Source of the DNA: Streptomyces zaomyceticus
GTDB taxonomy: Bacteria > Actinomycetota > Actinomycetes > Streptomycetales > Streptomycetaceae
Direction of reading: 5' to 3'
Assembly: GCF_014656215.1 (NCBI RefSeq)
Contig: NZ_BNBZ01000006.1
Coordinates: 62,001 to 126,000 of the forward strand
Length of the DNA stretch: 64,000 nucleotides
In this document: positions 16,106-24,617 of the stretch, piece after piece
Numbering within the stretch: the stretch's first letter is position 1
How the letters are laid out: each line of letters begins with the position of its first letter
Position numbers and translations under genes: made by a program
The notes under the pieces: model-generated
What the model saw: only the letters and a program-made list of their open reading frames with translations
Database searches by the model: none
Told to the model about the DNA's origin: nothing

Positions 16106-19100
16106 GGCTGCACCGCCTGGAGATCACCGCGTTCGGCCCCTTCGGCGGCACGCAGACCGTCGACTTCGACGCCCTGTCCACCGCGGGGCTCTTCCTCCTC
16201 CACGGTCCGACCGGGGCCGGCAAGACCTCCGTCCTGGACGCGGTCTGCTTCGCCCTGTACGGGAGCGTGCCCGGCGTCCGCCAGACCCCCGGCGCGTCCC
16301 TGCGCAGCGACCACGCCCCCGTCGGCACCTCCACCGAGGTCCTCCTCGAACTGACCGTGGGGGACCGGCGCCTGGAGATCACCCGGCGTCCGGCCCAGCA
16401 GCGCCCCAAGAAGCGGGGCGGCGGCCTCACCACCGAGAAGGCCCAGACCTGGCTGCGCGAGTACGACCCCGCCACGCGCGCGTGGACCGGCCTCAGCCGC
16501 TCCCACCAGGAGATCGGCGAGGAGATCACACAGCTCGTCGGCATGAGCCGCGAGCAGTTCTGCCAGGTCGTCCTCCTGCCGCAGGGCGACTTCGCCCGCT
16601 TCCTGCGCGCCGACGCCGAGGCCCGGGGCAAGCTCCTCGGCCGGCTCTTCGACACCCGTCGGTTCGCCGCCGTCGAGGATCGCCTCGCCGAACTGCGGCG
16701 CGCGGCCCAGCAGCAGGTCGAGGAGGGGGACGAGCGGCTCCTCGCCCTCGCCCACCGCATGGGCCAGGCCGCCGGTGGCCTCGGCGTCGCCGGTACCTCC
16801 GTGGAGGGGCGTCCCGGCGACCCCGGGCTCGCGGACGCGGTCCTCACCTGGGCCGCCGTCGCCCGCACCGAGGCCCGCGAGGCACTCGACATCGCGCGCG
16901 GACGGCTCGACGCGGCGGAGAGCCGGCAGGCCGCCGCGCGCGGCGCCCTCGACGCCGAGAACGACCTGGCGGCCCGCCAGGCCCGGCACGCCGACGCGCT
17001 CCTGCGCCACGAGCGGCTCACCGCCCGCGCCCCCGAGCGCGACCGTCTCCAGGCCGCCCTCGACCGCAGCCTCAAGGCGGACCGGGTGGCCCCCGCGCTC
17101 GGGCTGCGCCAGGACGCCGAGCGCGAGTACGCCACCGCGCACACCGCACGCGAACGCTCCCGCGCCCAGCTGCGCCCCGACCTCGCCGACGCCGGGGCCG
17201 AGCACCTCTCCGCCGTCGAACACCGGCTGCGCGAGGAGCTCGGCGGTCTCGAGGCGGCCCGCCGCGCCGAGCGCAGGGCCGCCACGATCGCCGAGGAGCG
17301 GGCCGTCCTCGCGCGCGAGGCGCGCGCCGACGACGAGGTCCTCCGGGACGCGGCCGACTGGCTCTCCGGATGGGAGCCGCGCCGGGCCGCGCTCCTCCAC
17401 GGCGTCGAGGCCGCGCGGGACGACGCCGCCCGCGCCGAGCATCTCGCGGGCCGCCTCGAGCCGGCCCGCCGCAGGCTCGCCGCGGCCCGCCGCCGTGACA
17501 CGCTCGCCCAGGACACCCGGTCGGCCGAAGCGCGCCTCGCGGACGCCCGCGAGCGGCGGAACGCCGCCCACGAGAGCTGGCTGGACGTCAAGTCCCGCCG
17601 CCTGGAGGGCATCGCCGCCGAGCTCGCGGTCACCCTCAGCCCCGGCGAACCCTGCCAGGTCTGCGGGTCCACGGCCCACCCGGAGCCGGCCCGGACCACC
17701 GCGGGCCATGTCGACCGAGCCGCCGAGGACGCCGCCTACGCGACCTACACCCACGCCGAGGAGACCCGCACGGCCGCCGAACGCGCGCTGGCCGTCACCC
17801 ATGAGTCCTGGTCCGCGGCCCGCGCCGAGGTCCAGGCGGGAGGCGCCGCGGACGAGCCCGCGGAGACCGAGCCGAGTGTCGGTGAACTGACCCTTCAGGT
17901 CGAGGAGTTGGGAAGGCTCCACGCCGAGGCGCACGCCCTCGCCGGACAGACCCACACAGCCCGGGAGACGCTCGCGCACGCCGAGCGGGAGCACGAGGAA
18001 CGGGTCGGCGCACAGCGTGAGGCCGAGCGGCGGGTCGCCGCGCGGACCTCGCGGCGCGAGGCCCTGGACCGCGAGCAGAGCTCGCTCGACGAGGAACTCG
18101 CCCGGGGGCGTGGGGAGTTCGCCAGTGTCGCCGAGCACGCCACCCGTCTGGAGCGGCGGATCGCGCTCCTCGTCGACGCCACCGGGGCCGTACGCTCCGC
18201 CGAGATCGCCGCCCAGCGGCTCAAGGAGGCCGACGACCGGCTCGCCGACGCCGCCTACCGCGCGGGCTTCGCCACCCCGGCCGAGGCCGCCGCGGCCCTG
18301 CTGCGCGAGGGAGACCGCAGGGAACACCAGCAGCGCGTGGACGCCTGGCAGGCCGAGGCCGCCGCCGTCGCGGACCGGCTCGCCGAGCCCGGCACCGCGG
18401 CCGCCGCGGCCCTTCCGCCCGCCGACCCCGCCGCCGCGCAGACCGCCCACGCGGCGGCCGAACGCGCCCTCCGCGAGGCCGCCGCCGCCCTCGCCGCCGC
18501 CCAGGAGCGGAGCACCGGACTCGCCGGGCTCTCCCGGCAGGCCCTGAGCGAGGTCCGCCGGCTCGGGCCGCTCCGTGAGGAGTACGACCGGGTGGCCCGC
18601 CTCGCCGCCCTCACCGCGGGCACCTCCACCGAGAACGAGCGCCGGATGCGCCTGGAGTCGTACGTCCTGGCGGCCCGCCTCGAGCAGGTCGCGGCCGCCG
18701 CGACCGCCCGCCTCCAGCGGATGTCCTCCGGCCGCTACACCCTCGTCCACTCCGACGCGCGCTCCGGCGGCAAGCGGGCCGGCCTCGGTCTGCACGTCGT
18801 CGACGCCTGGACCGGAAACGAGCGCGACACCGCCACGCTCTCCGGGGGCGAGACCTTCTTCGCCTCCCTCGCCCTCGCCCTCGGCCTCGCCGACGTCGTC
18901 ACGGAGGAGGCGGGCGGCGTACGGCTCGACACCCTCTTCATCGACGAGGGCTTCGGCAGCCTCGACGAGCAGACGCTCGACGAGGTCCTCGACGTCCTCG
19001 ACTCGCTGCGCGAGCGCGACCGCAGCGTCGGCATCGTCAGCCACGTCGGCGACCTGCGCCGCCGTATCCCGGCCCAGCTCGAGGTCGTCAAGGCGCGGGA

Positions 19101-19149
19101 CGGCTCGGCGGTGCGGCTGCGTACGGGCGGGGACGCGCTCAGCGGCTGA
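16102..19149 (+). CDS. sbcC: SbcCD nuclease, ATPase subunit C
   Basis: 1015 residues from GTG 16102. The Walker A motif is HGPTGAGKTS (34-43). A long Ala/Arg/Glu-rich coiled coil is interrupted by the zinc-hook CxxC (CQVC, 518-521). The ABC signature TLSGGE and Walker B TLFIDEGFGSLDEQTL lie near 912 and 950. The order is that of Rad50/SbcC SMC-like ATPases, which dimerise through the hook and drive SbcD. The C-terminal codons overlap the convergent Lrp gene by 11 bases. Confidence 0.96.
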   Translation: MRLHRLEITAFGPFGGTQTVDFDALSTAGLFLLHGPTGAGKTSVLDAVCFALYGSVPGVRQTPGASLRSDHAPVGTSTEVLLELTVGDRRLEITRRPAQQRPKKRGGGLTTEKAQTWLREYDPATRAWTGLSRSHQEIGEEITQLVGMSREQFCQVVLLPQGDFARFLRADAEARGKLLGRLFDTRRFAAVEDRLAELRRAAQQQVEEGDERLLALAHRMGQAAGGLGVAGTSVEGRPGDPGLADAVLTWAAVARTEAREALDIARGRLDAAESRQAAARGALDAENDLAARQARHADALLRHERLTARAPERDRLQAALDRSLKADRVAPALGLRQDAEREYATAHTARERSRAQLRPDLADAGAEHLSAVEHRLREELGGLEAARRAERRAATIAEERAVLAREARADDEVLRDAADWLSGWEPRRAALLHGVEAARDDAARAEHLAGRLEPARRRLAAARRRDTLAQDTRSAEARLADARERRNAAHESWLDVKSRRLEGIAAELAVTLSPGEPCQVCGSTAHPEPARTTAGHVDRAAEDAAYATYTHAEETRTAAERALAVTHESWSAARAEVQAGGAADEPAETEPSVGELTLQVEELGRLHAEAHALAGQTHTARETLAHAEREHEERVGAQREAERRVAARTSRREALDREQSSLDEELARGRGEFASVAEHATRLERRIALLVDATGAVRSAEIAAQRLKEADDRLADAAYRAGFATPAEAAAALLREGDRREHQQRVDAWQAEAAAVADRLAEPGTAAAAALPPADPAAAQTAHAAAERALREAAAALAAAQERSTGLAGLSRQALSEVRRLGPLREEYDRVARLAALTAGTSTENERRMRLESYVLAARLEQVAAAATARLQRMSSGRYTLVHSDARSGGKRAGLGLHVVDAWTGNERDTATLSGGETFFASLALALGLADVVTEEAGGVRLDTLFIDEGFGSLDEQTLDEVLDVLDSLRERDRSVGIVSHVGDLRRRIPAQLEVVKARDGSAVRLRTGGDALSG

Positions 19150-19588
19150 GCGAACGCCGGGGGAGCGGTGAGGAGTAGACGACGCTCGTGGTCACCGAGC
19201 CCAGCGTGGAGATCTTTCCGGTGATCTCCTCCAGGTGCCTCATGGAGCGCGCGGCGACCTTGAGGACGAAACAGTCGTCACCGGTGACGTGGTGGGCCTC
19301 CAGGACCTCCCGCGTCGCGTCGAGCAGGTCGTGGAACGGCTTGTAGTTGCCGTGCGGGTAGCGGAGCCGTACGAAGGCGAGGATCGGCAGCCCGAGCCGG
19401 TCCTGGTCGACGATCGCCGTGTACCCGGCGATCACCCCGGCCTCCTCCAGGCGCCGCACCCGTTCGGTCACCGCGGACGGGGACATCGACACGGTGCGGG
19501 CCAGCTCGGCGAAGCTGGCGCGGCCCTCGGACTGGAGGGCTTCGAGGATGTGCCAGTCGGTGGCATCGGGGGTGTACTCGCTGGTCAT
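19139..19588 (-). CDS. Lrp/AsnC family regulator
   Basis: 149 residues from ATG 19588 (MTSEYTPDATDW). The N-terminal winged HTH (DWHILEALQSEGRASFAELA, then SPSAVTERVRRLEEAGVI) is followed by a RAM/AsnC ligand domain from about residue 65, including VTGDDCFVLKVAARS. These proteins form octamers that respond to amino acids. It is upstream of, and co-oriented with, no obvious target: the DUF885 gene lies 68 bases upstream on the same strand. The 3' end overlaps sbcC. Confidence 0.9.
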   Translation of the reverse strand: MTSEYTPDATDWHILEALQSEGRASFAELARTVSMSPSAVTERVRRLEEAGVIAGYTAIVDQDRLGLPILAFVRLRYPHGNYKPFHDLLDATREVLEAHHVTGDDCFVLKVAARSMRHLEEITGKISTLGSVTTSVVYSSPLPRRSLSR

Positions 19589-19656
19589 ACAGCAGGAATA
19601 GCAGGGGATTCCCCGGCCGATCAAGTGATCGGCCGGGGAATCTCGTGACCGGAGCC

Positions 19657-21360
19657 TCAGAGGCGGGAGAGCTCGTCGACCAGGTCGTCCAGGCCCAGCG
19701 GGCCCTGCGAGAGGGCCGCCATGTGCCAGGCCTTCGCGTCGAACGCCTCACCGTGCGCCGCCCGCGCCTTGGCGCGGCCGAGCAGCCAGGCGCGTTCGCC
19801 CAGCTTGTAGCCGATCGCCTGGCCCGGCATCGACAGATAGCGGGTCATCTCGCTCTCCACGAAGGACGGCGGGCGGCTGCTGTGCCGCTGGAAGAACGCC
19901 TGGGCCAGCTCCGGCGTCCAGCGCTCGCCGGGGTGGAACGGCGCGTCGGCCGGGATCTCCAGACCCAGGTGCATGCCGATGTCCACGATCACCCGACACG
20001 CGCGCATCATCTGCCCGTCGAGGTAGCCCAGGCGCCGCTCAGCGTCGGGCAGGAAGCCGAGCTCGTCCATCAGCCGCTCGGCGTAGAGCGCCCAGCCCTC
20101 CATGTTGGCGCTGACCTTGCCGATGGTCGCCTGGTAGCGGGAGAGCCGGTCGGCGACGTGCACCCACTGCGCGATCTGGAGGTGATGGCCGGGAACGCCC
20201 TCGTGGTACCAGGTCGACACCAGGTCGTAGACCGGGAAGCGGGTCGTGCCGTCCACCGGCAGCCAGGTGCGGCCGGGACGCGAGAAGTCCTCGGACGGGC
20301 CGGTGTAGTACGGCGCGGCGGCGCCGCCCGGCGGGGCGATCCGGGACTCCACCCGGCGCACCCGGTCGGCCAGTTCGAAGTGGGTGCCGTCGAGGGCCTC
20401 GATGGCCTCGTCCATGATTCCCTGGAGCCAGACCCGGACCTCGTCCACGCCCTCGATGTGCGTGCCGTGCTCGTCGAGGTGGGCGAGCGCCTCCCAGGGG
20501 TCGGCGCCCGGCAGGATCCGGTCCGCCTCGGTCCGCATCTCGCCCAGCAGCCGGTGGTACTCGGTCCAGCCGTACGCGTACGCCTGGTCGAGGTCGAGGT
20601 CGGTGCCGTTGAAGTAGCGGGTCCAGCGCTGGTAGCGCTCGCGCCCCACCGTGTCCGGGGCGCCGGCGACGGCGGGGGCGTACACGTCCCGCATCCAGTC
20701 GCGCAGCGCCAGGACGGCGTCGGTGGCGCCCCGGCCCGCCGTCGCCAGCGCGGCGCGCAGGTCGGCGGGCAGGGTGTCGGGGCCCGCGGCGGCGAACTCC
20801 TCGAACCAGCCCGGCTTCTCGCCGTCCGCGCCCGCCCACTCGGTGAGCTGGTCGACGAAGGTGGCGGTGGGCCGCGGACCGCCGAGGAGCTTGCGCTCGA
20901 GACCGAGCGCGAGTGAGGCGCGGTAGCCCTCCAGCGCGCCGGGAACCGCGCGCAGCCGGGAGGCGACCGCCACCCAGTCCTCCTCGGTCTCCGTCGGCAT
21001 CACGGTGAAGACGATCCGCACGCTGTGCGCCGGCGAACGCATGTTGCTGACCGCGCAGAGGCCCTCCTCGGCGTCGTGCACGGCGAGTTCCGCCGTCAGG
21101 CGCTCCCTCAGCAGTCTCGCGCAGCGCTGTTCCGCCTCGCTGTCCGCGCCCGGGGAGCGCTCCGCCTCGTCGAGCCGGGCGAGCGTACGGCGGGCGAGGT
21201 CGGCCACGACCGACTGGCCGGCGGGCGAGAAGTCGGGCAGCAGTCCGGCGCTCTCCTTGACTCCCAGGTACGTACCGATGATCGGGTCGAGGGCGATGAG
21301 TGCGTCGACGTGTTCGTCGGCGACCTGGCGGGGCAGCGGGCTGCTGGAAGTCTCTGGCAT
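19657..21360 (-). CDS. DUF885 family protein (putative metallopeptidase)
   Basis: 567 residues. ATG 21360 is chosen over ATG 21369 because AGGA precedes it at a suitable distance. The motif TWYHEGVPGHHLQ is the conserved DUF885 HE-x-x-PGHH core, which resembles a zincin helix, and helical flanks fill the rest. DUF885 proteins are large, mostly uncharacterised, and likely metallocarboxypeptidase-like. No signal peptide is visible. It may be co-transcribed with the downstream Lrp gene. Confidence 0.88.
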   Translation of the reverse strand: MPETSSSPLPRQVADEHVDALIALDPIIGTYLGVKESAGLLPDFSPAGQSVVADLARRTLARLDEAERSPGADSEAEQRCARLLRERLTAELAVHDAEEGLCAVSNMRSPAHSVRIVFTVMPTETEEDWVAVASRLRAVPGALEGYRASLALGLERKLLGGPRPTATFVDQLTEWAGADGEKPGWFEEFAAAGPDTLPADLRAALATAGRGATDAVLALRDWMRDVYAPAVAGAPDTVGRERYQRWTRYFNGTDLDLDQAYAYGWTEYHRLLGEMRTEADRILPGADPWEALAHLDEHGTHIEGVDEVRVWLQGIMDEAIEALDGTHFELADRVRRVESRIAPPGGAAAPYYTGPSEDFSRPGRTWLPVDGTTRFPVYDLVSTWYHEGVPGHHLQIAQWVHVADRLSRYQATIGKVSANMEGWALYAERLMDELGFLPDAERRLGYLDGQMMRACRVIVDIGMHLGLEIPADAPFHPGERWTPELAQAFFQRHSSRPPSFVESEMTRYLSMPGQAIGYKLGERAWLLGRAKARAAHGEAFDAKAWHMAALSQGPLGLDDLVDELSRL

Positions 21361-21409
21361 GCGGGCCATCCTGGCGCGTCCGGCGGGCCCGCGTCACCCT
21401 CGTCGGGGC

Positions 21410-21907
21410 TCAGTCGGCTGACATGGAGGGGCTCGACGAGGGCGGCAGAAGCGGGCCGCACTCCCACTGCTGGAAGATCAGCCGGGTCTCGACGCGCGCG
21501 ACCTCACGGCGCGAGGTGAACTCGTCGAGTACGAGTCGCTGCAGGTCGGCGGGGTCCGCCACCGCCACGTGCACCAGGTAGTCGTCGGGTCCCGTCAGAT
21601 GGAACAGCGCCCGGGACTCCGGCAGGGCCCGGATCCGGTCGACGAACGGACCGATCAGTTCCCGCCGGTGTGGGCGGACCTGGACGAGAAGGAGTGCTTC
21701 CAGCCCACGGCCGAGTTTGGCCGGATCCAGTCGTAGCTGGTGTCCGAGGATCACGCCCGTGCGGCGCAGCCGGGCCACCCGGTCGAGGCAGGTGGACGGT
21801 GCCACACCGACCTCGGCGGCGAGTTCACGGTAGGTGGTCCGGGCGTCGTTCTGCAGGAGGCGAAGAATGTGCAGATCGACCGCGTCCAGTACGACAGAAT
21901 CGGCCAT
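21410..21907 (-). CDS. Lrp/AsnC family regulator
   Basis: 165 residues from ATG 21907 (MADSVVLDAVDL). The wHTH (LRLLQNDARTTYRELAAEVG, then APSTCLDRVARLRRTGVI) is followed by the ligand-binding AsnC domain ending in RLIFQQWE. The Ser/Pro-rich C-terminus is short. It is divergent, with 59 bases between starts, from a PLP trans-sulfuration enzyme. Lrp regulators next to methionine gamma-lyase-like genes are a repeated pattern, so amino-acid-responsive control of that enzyme is likely. Confidence 0.9.
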   Translation of the reverse strand: MADSVVLDAVDLHILRLLQNDARTTYRELAAEVGVAPSTCLDRVARLRRTGVILGHQLRLDPAKLGRGLEALLLVQVRPHRRELIGPFVDRIRALPESRALFHLTGPDDYLVHVAVADPADLQRLVLDEFTSRREVARVETRLIFQQWECGPLLPPSSSPSMSAD

Positions 21908-21966
21908 CTGGCGAACGTAGCACGGCGCATTCCCTCTACTTCCCGGTATCCGTTCACAGTGCCGCC

Positions 21967-23190
21967 ATGGACGCCATGGACTACGGCCGCTCGGAAACCC
22001 CGAGAGCCCTCGCCACCGAAGCCGTGCACGCCGGCCGCGAAGACCTCGCCTCGCTCGGTCTGCACGCACCGCCGATCGACCTGTCCACCACCTACCCCTC
22101 GTACGACGCCCGGGCGGAGGCCGCCCGCATCGACGAGTTCGCCACCACCGGCGCCCGGCTCGACGGCCCGCCCGTCTACGCCCGGCTCGACAACCCCACC
22201 GTCGCCCGCTTCGAGGAGGCGCTCGCCCGCCTCGAGGGCGCCGAGGCCGCGGTCGCCTTCGCCAGCGGCATGGCGGCCCTCACCGCCGTCCTCCTCGCCC
22301 GGGCGAGCCAGGGCCTGCGCCATGTCGTCGCGGTCCGTCCGCTGTACGGCTGCAGCGACCACCTGCTCGACGCCGGTCTGCTCGGCACCGAGGTGACCTG
22401 GACCGACCCGGCGGGTGTCGCCGACGCGATACGGCCCGACACCGGCCTGGTCATGGTGGAGTCGCCCGCCAACCCGACCCTCGCCGAGGCGGACATCCGC
22501 GCCCTCGCACACTCCTGCGGCTCGGTGCCCCTCCTGGTCGACAACACCTTCGCCACGCCGGTGCTCCAGCGGCCCGTCGAGCAGGGCGCCCGCATCGTGC
22601 TGCACAGCGCGACCAAGTACCTGGGCGGGCACGGTGACGTCATGGGCGGGATCGTCGCCTGCGACGAGGAGTTCGCCCGTACCCTCCGCCAGGTGCGCTT
22701 CGCCACCGGCGGGGTGCTGCACCCGCTCGCGGGGTATCTGCTGCTGCGCGGTCTGTCCACCCTGCCCGTACGGGTGAGGGCGGCGTCCGGGACGGCGGCG
22801 GAGCTCGTACGCCGGCTCGCCACCGATCCCCGGATCGCCCGGGTGCACTACCCGCGGATCGGCGGCGCGATGATCGCCTTCGAGGTGTACGGCGACCCGC
22901 ACGACGTCATCGCCGGCGTCCGGCTCATCACCCCCGCGGTCAGCCTCGGCAGTGTCGACACCCTCATCCAGCACCCGGCCTCCATCAGCCACCGCATCGT
23001 GGCCGAGGGAGACCGGCGCTCGTCCGGCGTCAGCGACCGGCTCCTGCGGATGTCGGTCGGCCTCGAGGACGTCGAGGACCTGTGGCGGGACCTGACCCAG
23101 GCGCTCAGCGCTCCGCCCGCCGGATCCCTTCGTGCTGTTCCTGCTGCGGACGGGCGGCCGGTCGAGGTGCCGAGGCCAGTCGCGCGGTGA
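21967..23190 (+). CDS. PLP-dependent trans-sulfuration enzyme (cystathionine gamma-lyase/synthase family)
   Basis: 407 residues from ATG 21967. Cys/Met-metabolism PLP enzyme: the PLP lysine is in LHSATKYLGGHGDVMGG, the phosphate-binding FASGMAAL segment is near 100, and DNTFATPVLQRP precedes the lysine. Members split or form C-S bonds in cystathionine, homocysteine or methionine. Subtype cannot be fixed from these motifs. The divergent Lrp regulator suggests an amino-acid catabolic role. The final 86 bases, coding an unconserved Pro/Arg tail, overlap the convergent GNAT gene. Confidence 0.88.
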   Translation: MDAMDYGRSETPRALATEAVHAGREDLASLGLHAPPIDLSTTYPSYDARAEAARIDEFATTGARLDGPPVYARLDNPTVARFEEALARLEGAEAAVAFASGMAALTAVLLARASQGLRHVVAVRPLYGCSDHLLDAGLLGTEVTWTDPAGVADAIRPDTGLVMVESPANPTLAEADIRALAHSCGSVPLLVDNTFATPVLQRPVEQGARIVLHSATKYLGGHGDVMGGIVACDEEFARTLRQVRFATGGVLHPLAGYLLLRGLSTLPVRVRAASGTAAELVRRLATDPRIARVHYPRIGGAMIAFEVYGDPHDVIAGVRLITPAVSLGSVDTLIQHPASISHRIVAEGDRRSSGVSDRLLRMSVGLEDVEDLWRDLTQALSAPPAGSLRAVPAADGRPVEVPRPVAR

Positions 23191-24529
23191 TCACCAGGGT
23201 GCCCTCCTCGATCTGGTAGTCGAGGGGCAGGTTGAGGGCCCGCATCGCGGCCACCATCCCGGTGTTGGAGGACTGCGTCACGGCGTACACGCTCGCGCAG
23301 CCGGCCTCCTCGGCCATCGTCACCAGCCGGCCGAGGAGCTCGGAGCCGATGCCGCGCCGCTGCCAGTCGTCCTCCACCATCAGCGCGACCTCCGTCTCGT
23401 CGCCGTCCCAGAGCAGATGTCCGAGGGCGACGAGACGGCCGGAGGTCGTCTGCACGGCGAGGGTGCGCCCGAAGCGGGGGCTGAGCAGATGGTCGAGGTA
23501 GCGGTCGGCGTCGCCGACCGGGCCGTGGTAGCGCAGGCCCAGCGTGCGGGGCGAGCAGCGGTCGTGCATGGCGCGCGCGGCCGGCAGATCGCGCTGGTCG
23601 GCGCGGCGCACGGTGATCTCGTTGCCCTCGGGCAGCGTCAGCACGTCCTGGCTGCGCGGGACGCGCGGGCCCAGCCGGGCGTCGAGTTCCACGAGGGCGC
23701 GGGCGCGGGCGAACTCGGTCGGGGTGAACGGGAGGTAGGGCCGTTCCACGATCAGCGTGCCGCCGTTGGGGTCGCGCAGCCGCATCACCGTCTCCTCCAG
23801 GACCCCCTCGACCGGGGCGGGTTCGCCGGTGGGGCGGCCGGTGAGCGAGAGAGCGGGCACCGAGTGCAGCGTGCAGCGGCCCAGGAGCCGGCGCAGCGCG
23901 AGCGGCAGTTCGGCCGCGTCGAGTGCCGTACGGGTGGCCAGGCCGAGGACCCGGGTGGGCGTGTCCACCAGGTCGTGGGCGTCGGCCCGCTCGGTCCAGG
24001 TGTCGCGGCCGCCGGCCGCCGCGGTCTCCCGGGCGAGCTCGTGCGCGGAGAGATCGGCGGGGGCCCGCAGCAGGAACTCGTCGACCGTGCCGTCGGCGAG
24101 CGGATGCGTCTGGAGCGTGAGGATGTCCACGCGCAGGCGGGCGAGGACCGTGCACAGGGCGGCGAGGCTGCCCGGTGTGTCCGCGACGGTCGTCCGCATC
24201 CGCCACAGCGTGGTCTCGGCCGGAACCCCGGGCTCCTCCTCCGGGTGCTCATCGGAGGTGGAGCCGGCGGGGGCGGCCGTGGTGGGTGCGGGGGGCGGGG
24301 CATGGCTCGCATGACTGTGCCTCCGTGCCCACCACGTGTGGAAGCCCGCGGTGGCGATCAACGCGATCGCCGAGAACACCAGGAGGTAGGGGCCGTCGGG
24401 CCCCTTGACGATGCTCTTGGCGATCGTGTCGGCCACCACCACCGCGGTGAACAGGGCGGCCAGCTCGATCAGGTCGTGCCGCCAGTGGTGCGGGCGGCGG
24501 GTGCTCTTCGAAGACGTCACATCGGTCAT
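23105..24529 (-). CDS. membrane-anchored ACT-GNAT acetyltransferase
   Basis: 474 residues from ATG 24529. Two hydrophobic helices at about 20-42 and 47-67 anchor the N-terminus. A His/Pro/Ala linker leads to an ACT-like domain (about 108-190: MRTTVADTPGSLAALCTVLA). The C-terminal GNAT domain (about 303-455) has the acetyl-CoA loop QRRGIGSELLG (390-400). ACT-GNAT fusions in actinobacteria (PatA/MaKat type) are amino-acid-regulated protein lysine acetyltransferases; those I recall lack membrane helices. The gene overlaps the convergent PLP enzyme by 86 bases. Confidence 0.82.
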   Translation of the reverse strand: MTDVTSSKSTRRPHHWRHDLIELAALFTAVVVADTIAKSIVKGPDGPYLLVFSAIALIATAGFHTWWARRHSHASHAPPPAPTTAAPAGSTSDEHPEEEPGVPAETTLWRMRTTVADTPGSLAALCTVLARLRVDILTLQTHPLADGTVDEFLLRAPADLSAHELARETAAAGGRDTWTERADAHDLVDTPTRVLGLATRTALDAAELPLALRRLLGRCTLHSVPALSLTGRPTGEPAPVEGVLEETVMRLRDPNGGTLIVERPYLPFTPTEFARARALVELDARLGPRVPRSQDVLTLPEGNEITVRRADQRDLPAARAMHDRCSPRTLGLRYHGPVGDADRYLDHLLSPRFGRTLAVQTTSGRLVALGHLLWDGDETEVALMVEDDWQRRGIGSELLGRLVTMAEEAGCASVYAVTQSSNTGMVAAMRALNLPLDYQIEEGTLVITARLASAPRPAARPQQEQHEGIRRAER

Positions 24530-24585
24530 GACCTCACTGTGACCCAGTGGTGTTGCGTGATCACGAACGCTTTGTGACTGACGGG

Positions 24586-24609
24586 TTAAGCGCCGATCTG
24601 GCGCCTTAA
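24586..24609 (-). terminator. hairpin after the DUF6493-like gene
   Basis: TTAAGCGCC (24586-24594) pairs with GGCGCCTTAA (24600-24609), with one bulged base and a 5-base loop. It lies just downstream of the minus-strand stop at 24618 and before the GNAT start, fitting a terminator. Confidence 0.6.
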
Positions 24610-24617
24610 GGAACGAT

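Noticed and set aside
15943..19044. A 1033-codon minus-strand open frame opposite sbcC
   Set aside because: It is the GC-rich shadow of sbcD-sbcC. The sense strand encodes full SbcC motifs (Walker A, zinc hook, Walker B), and the antisense product is low-complexity.
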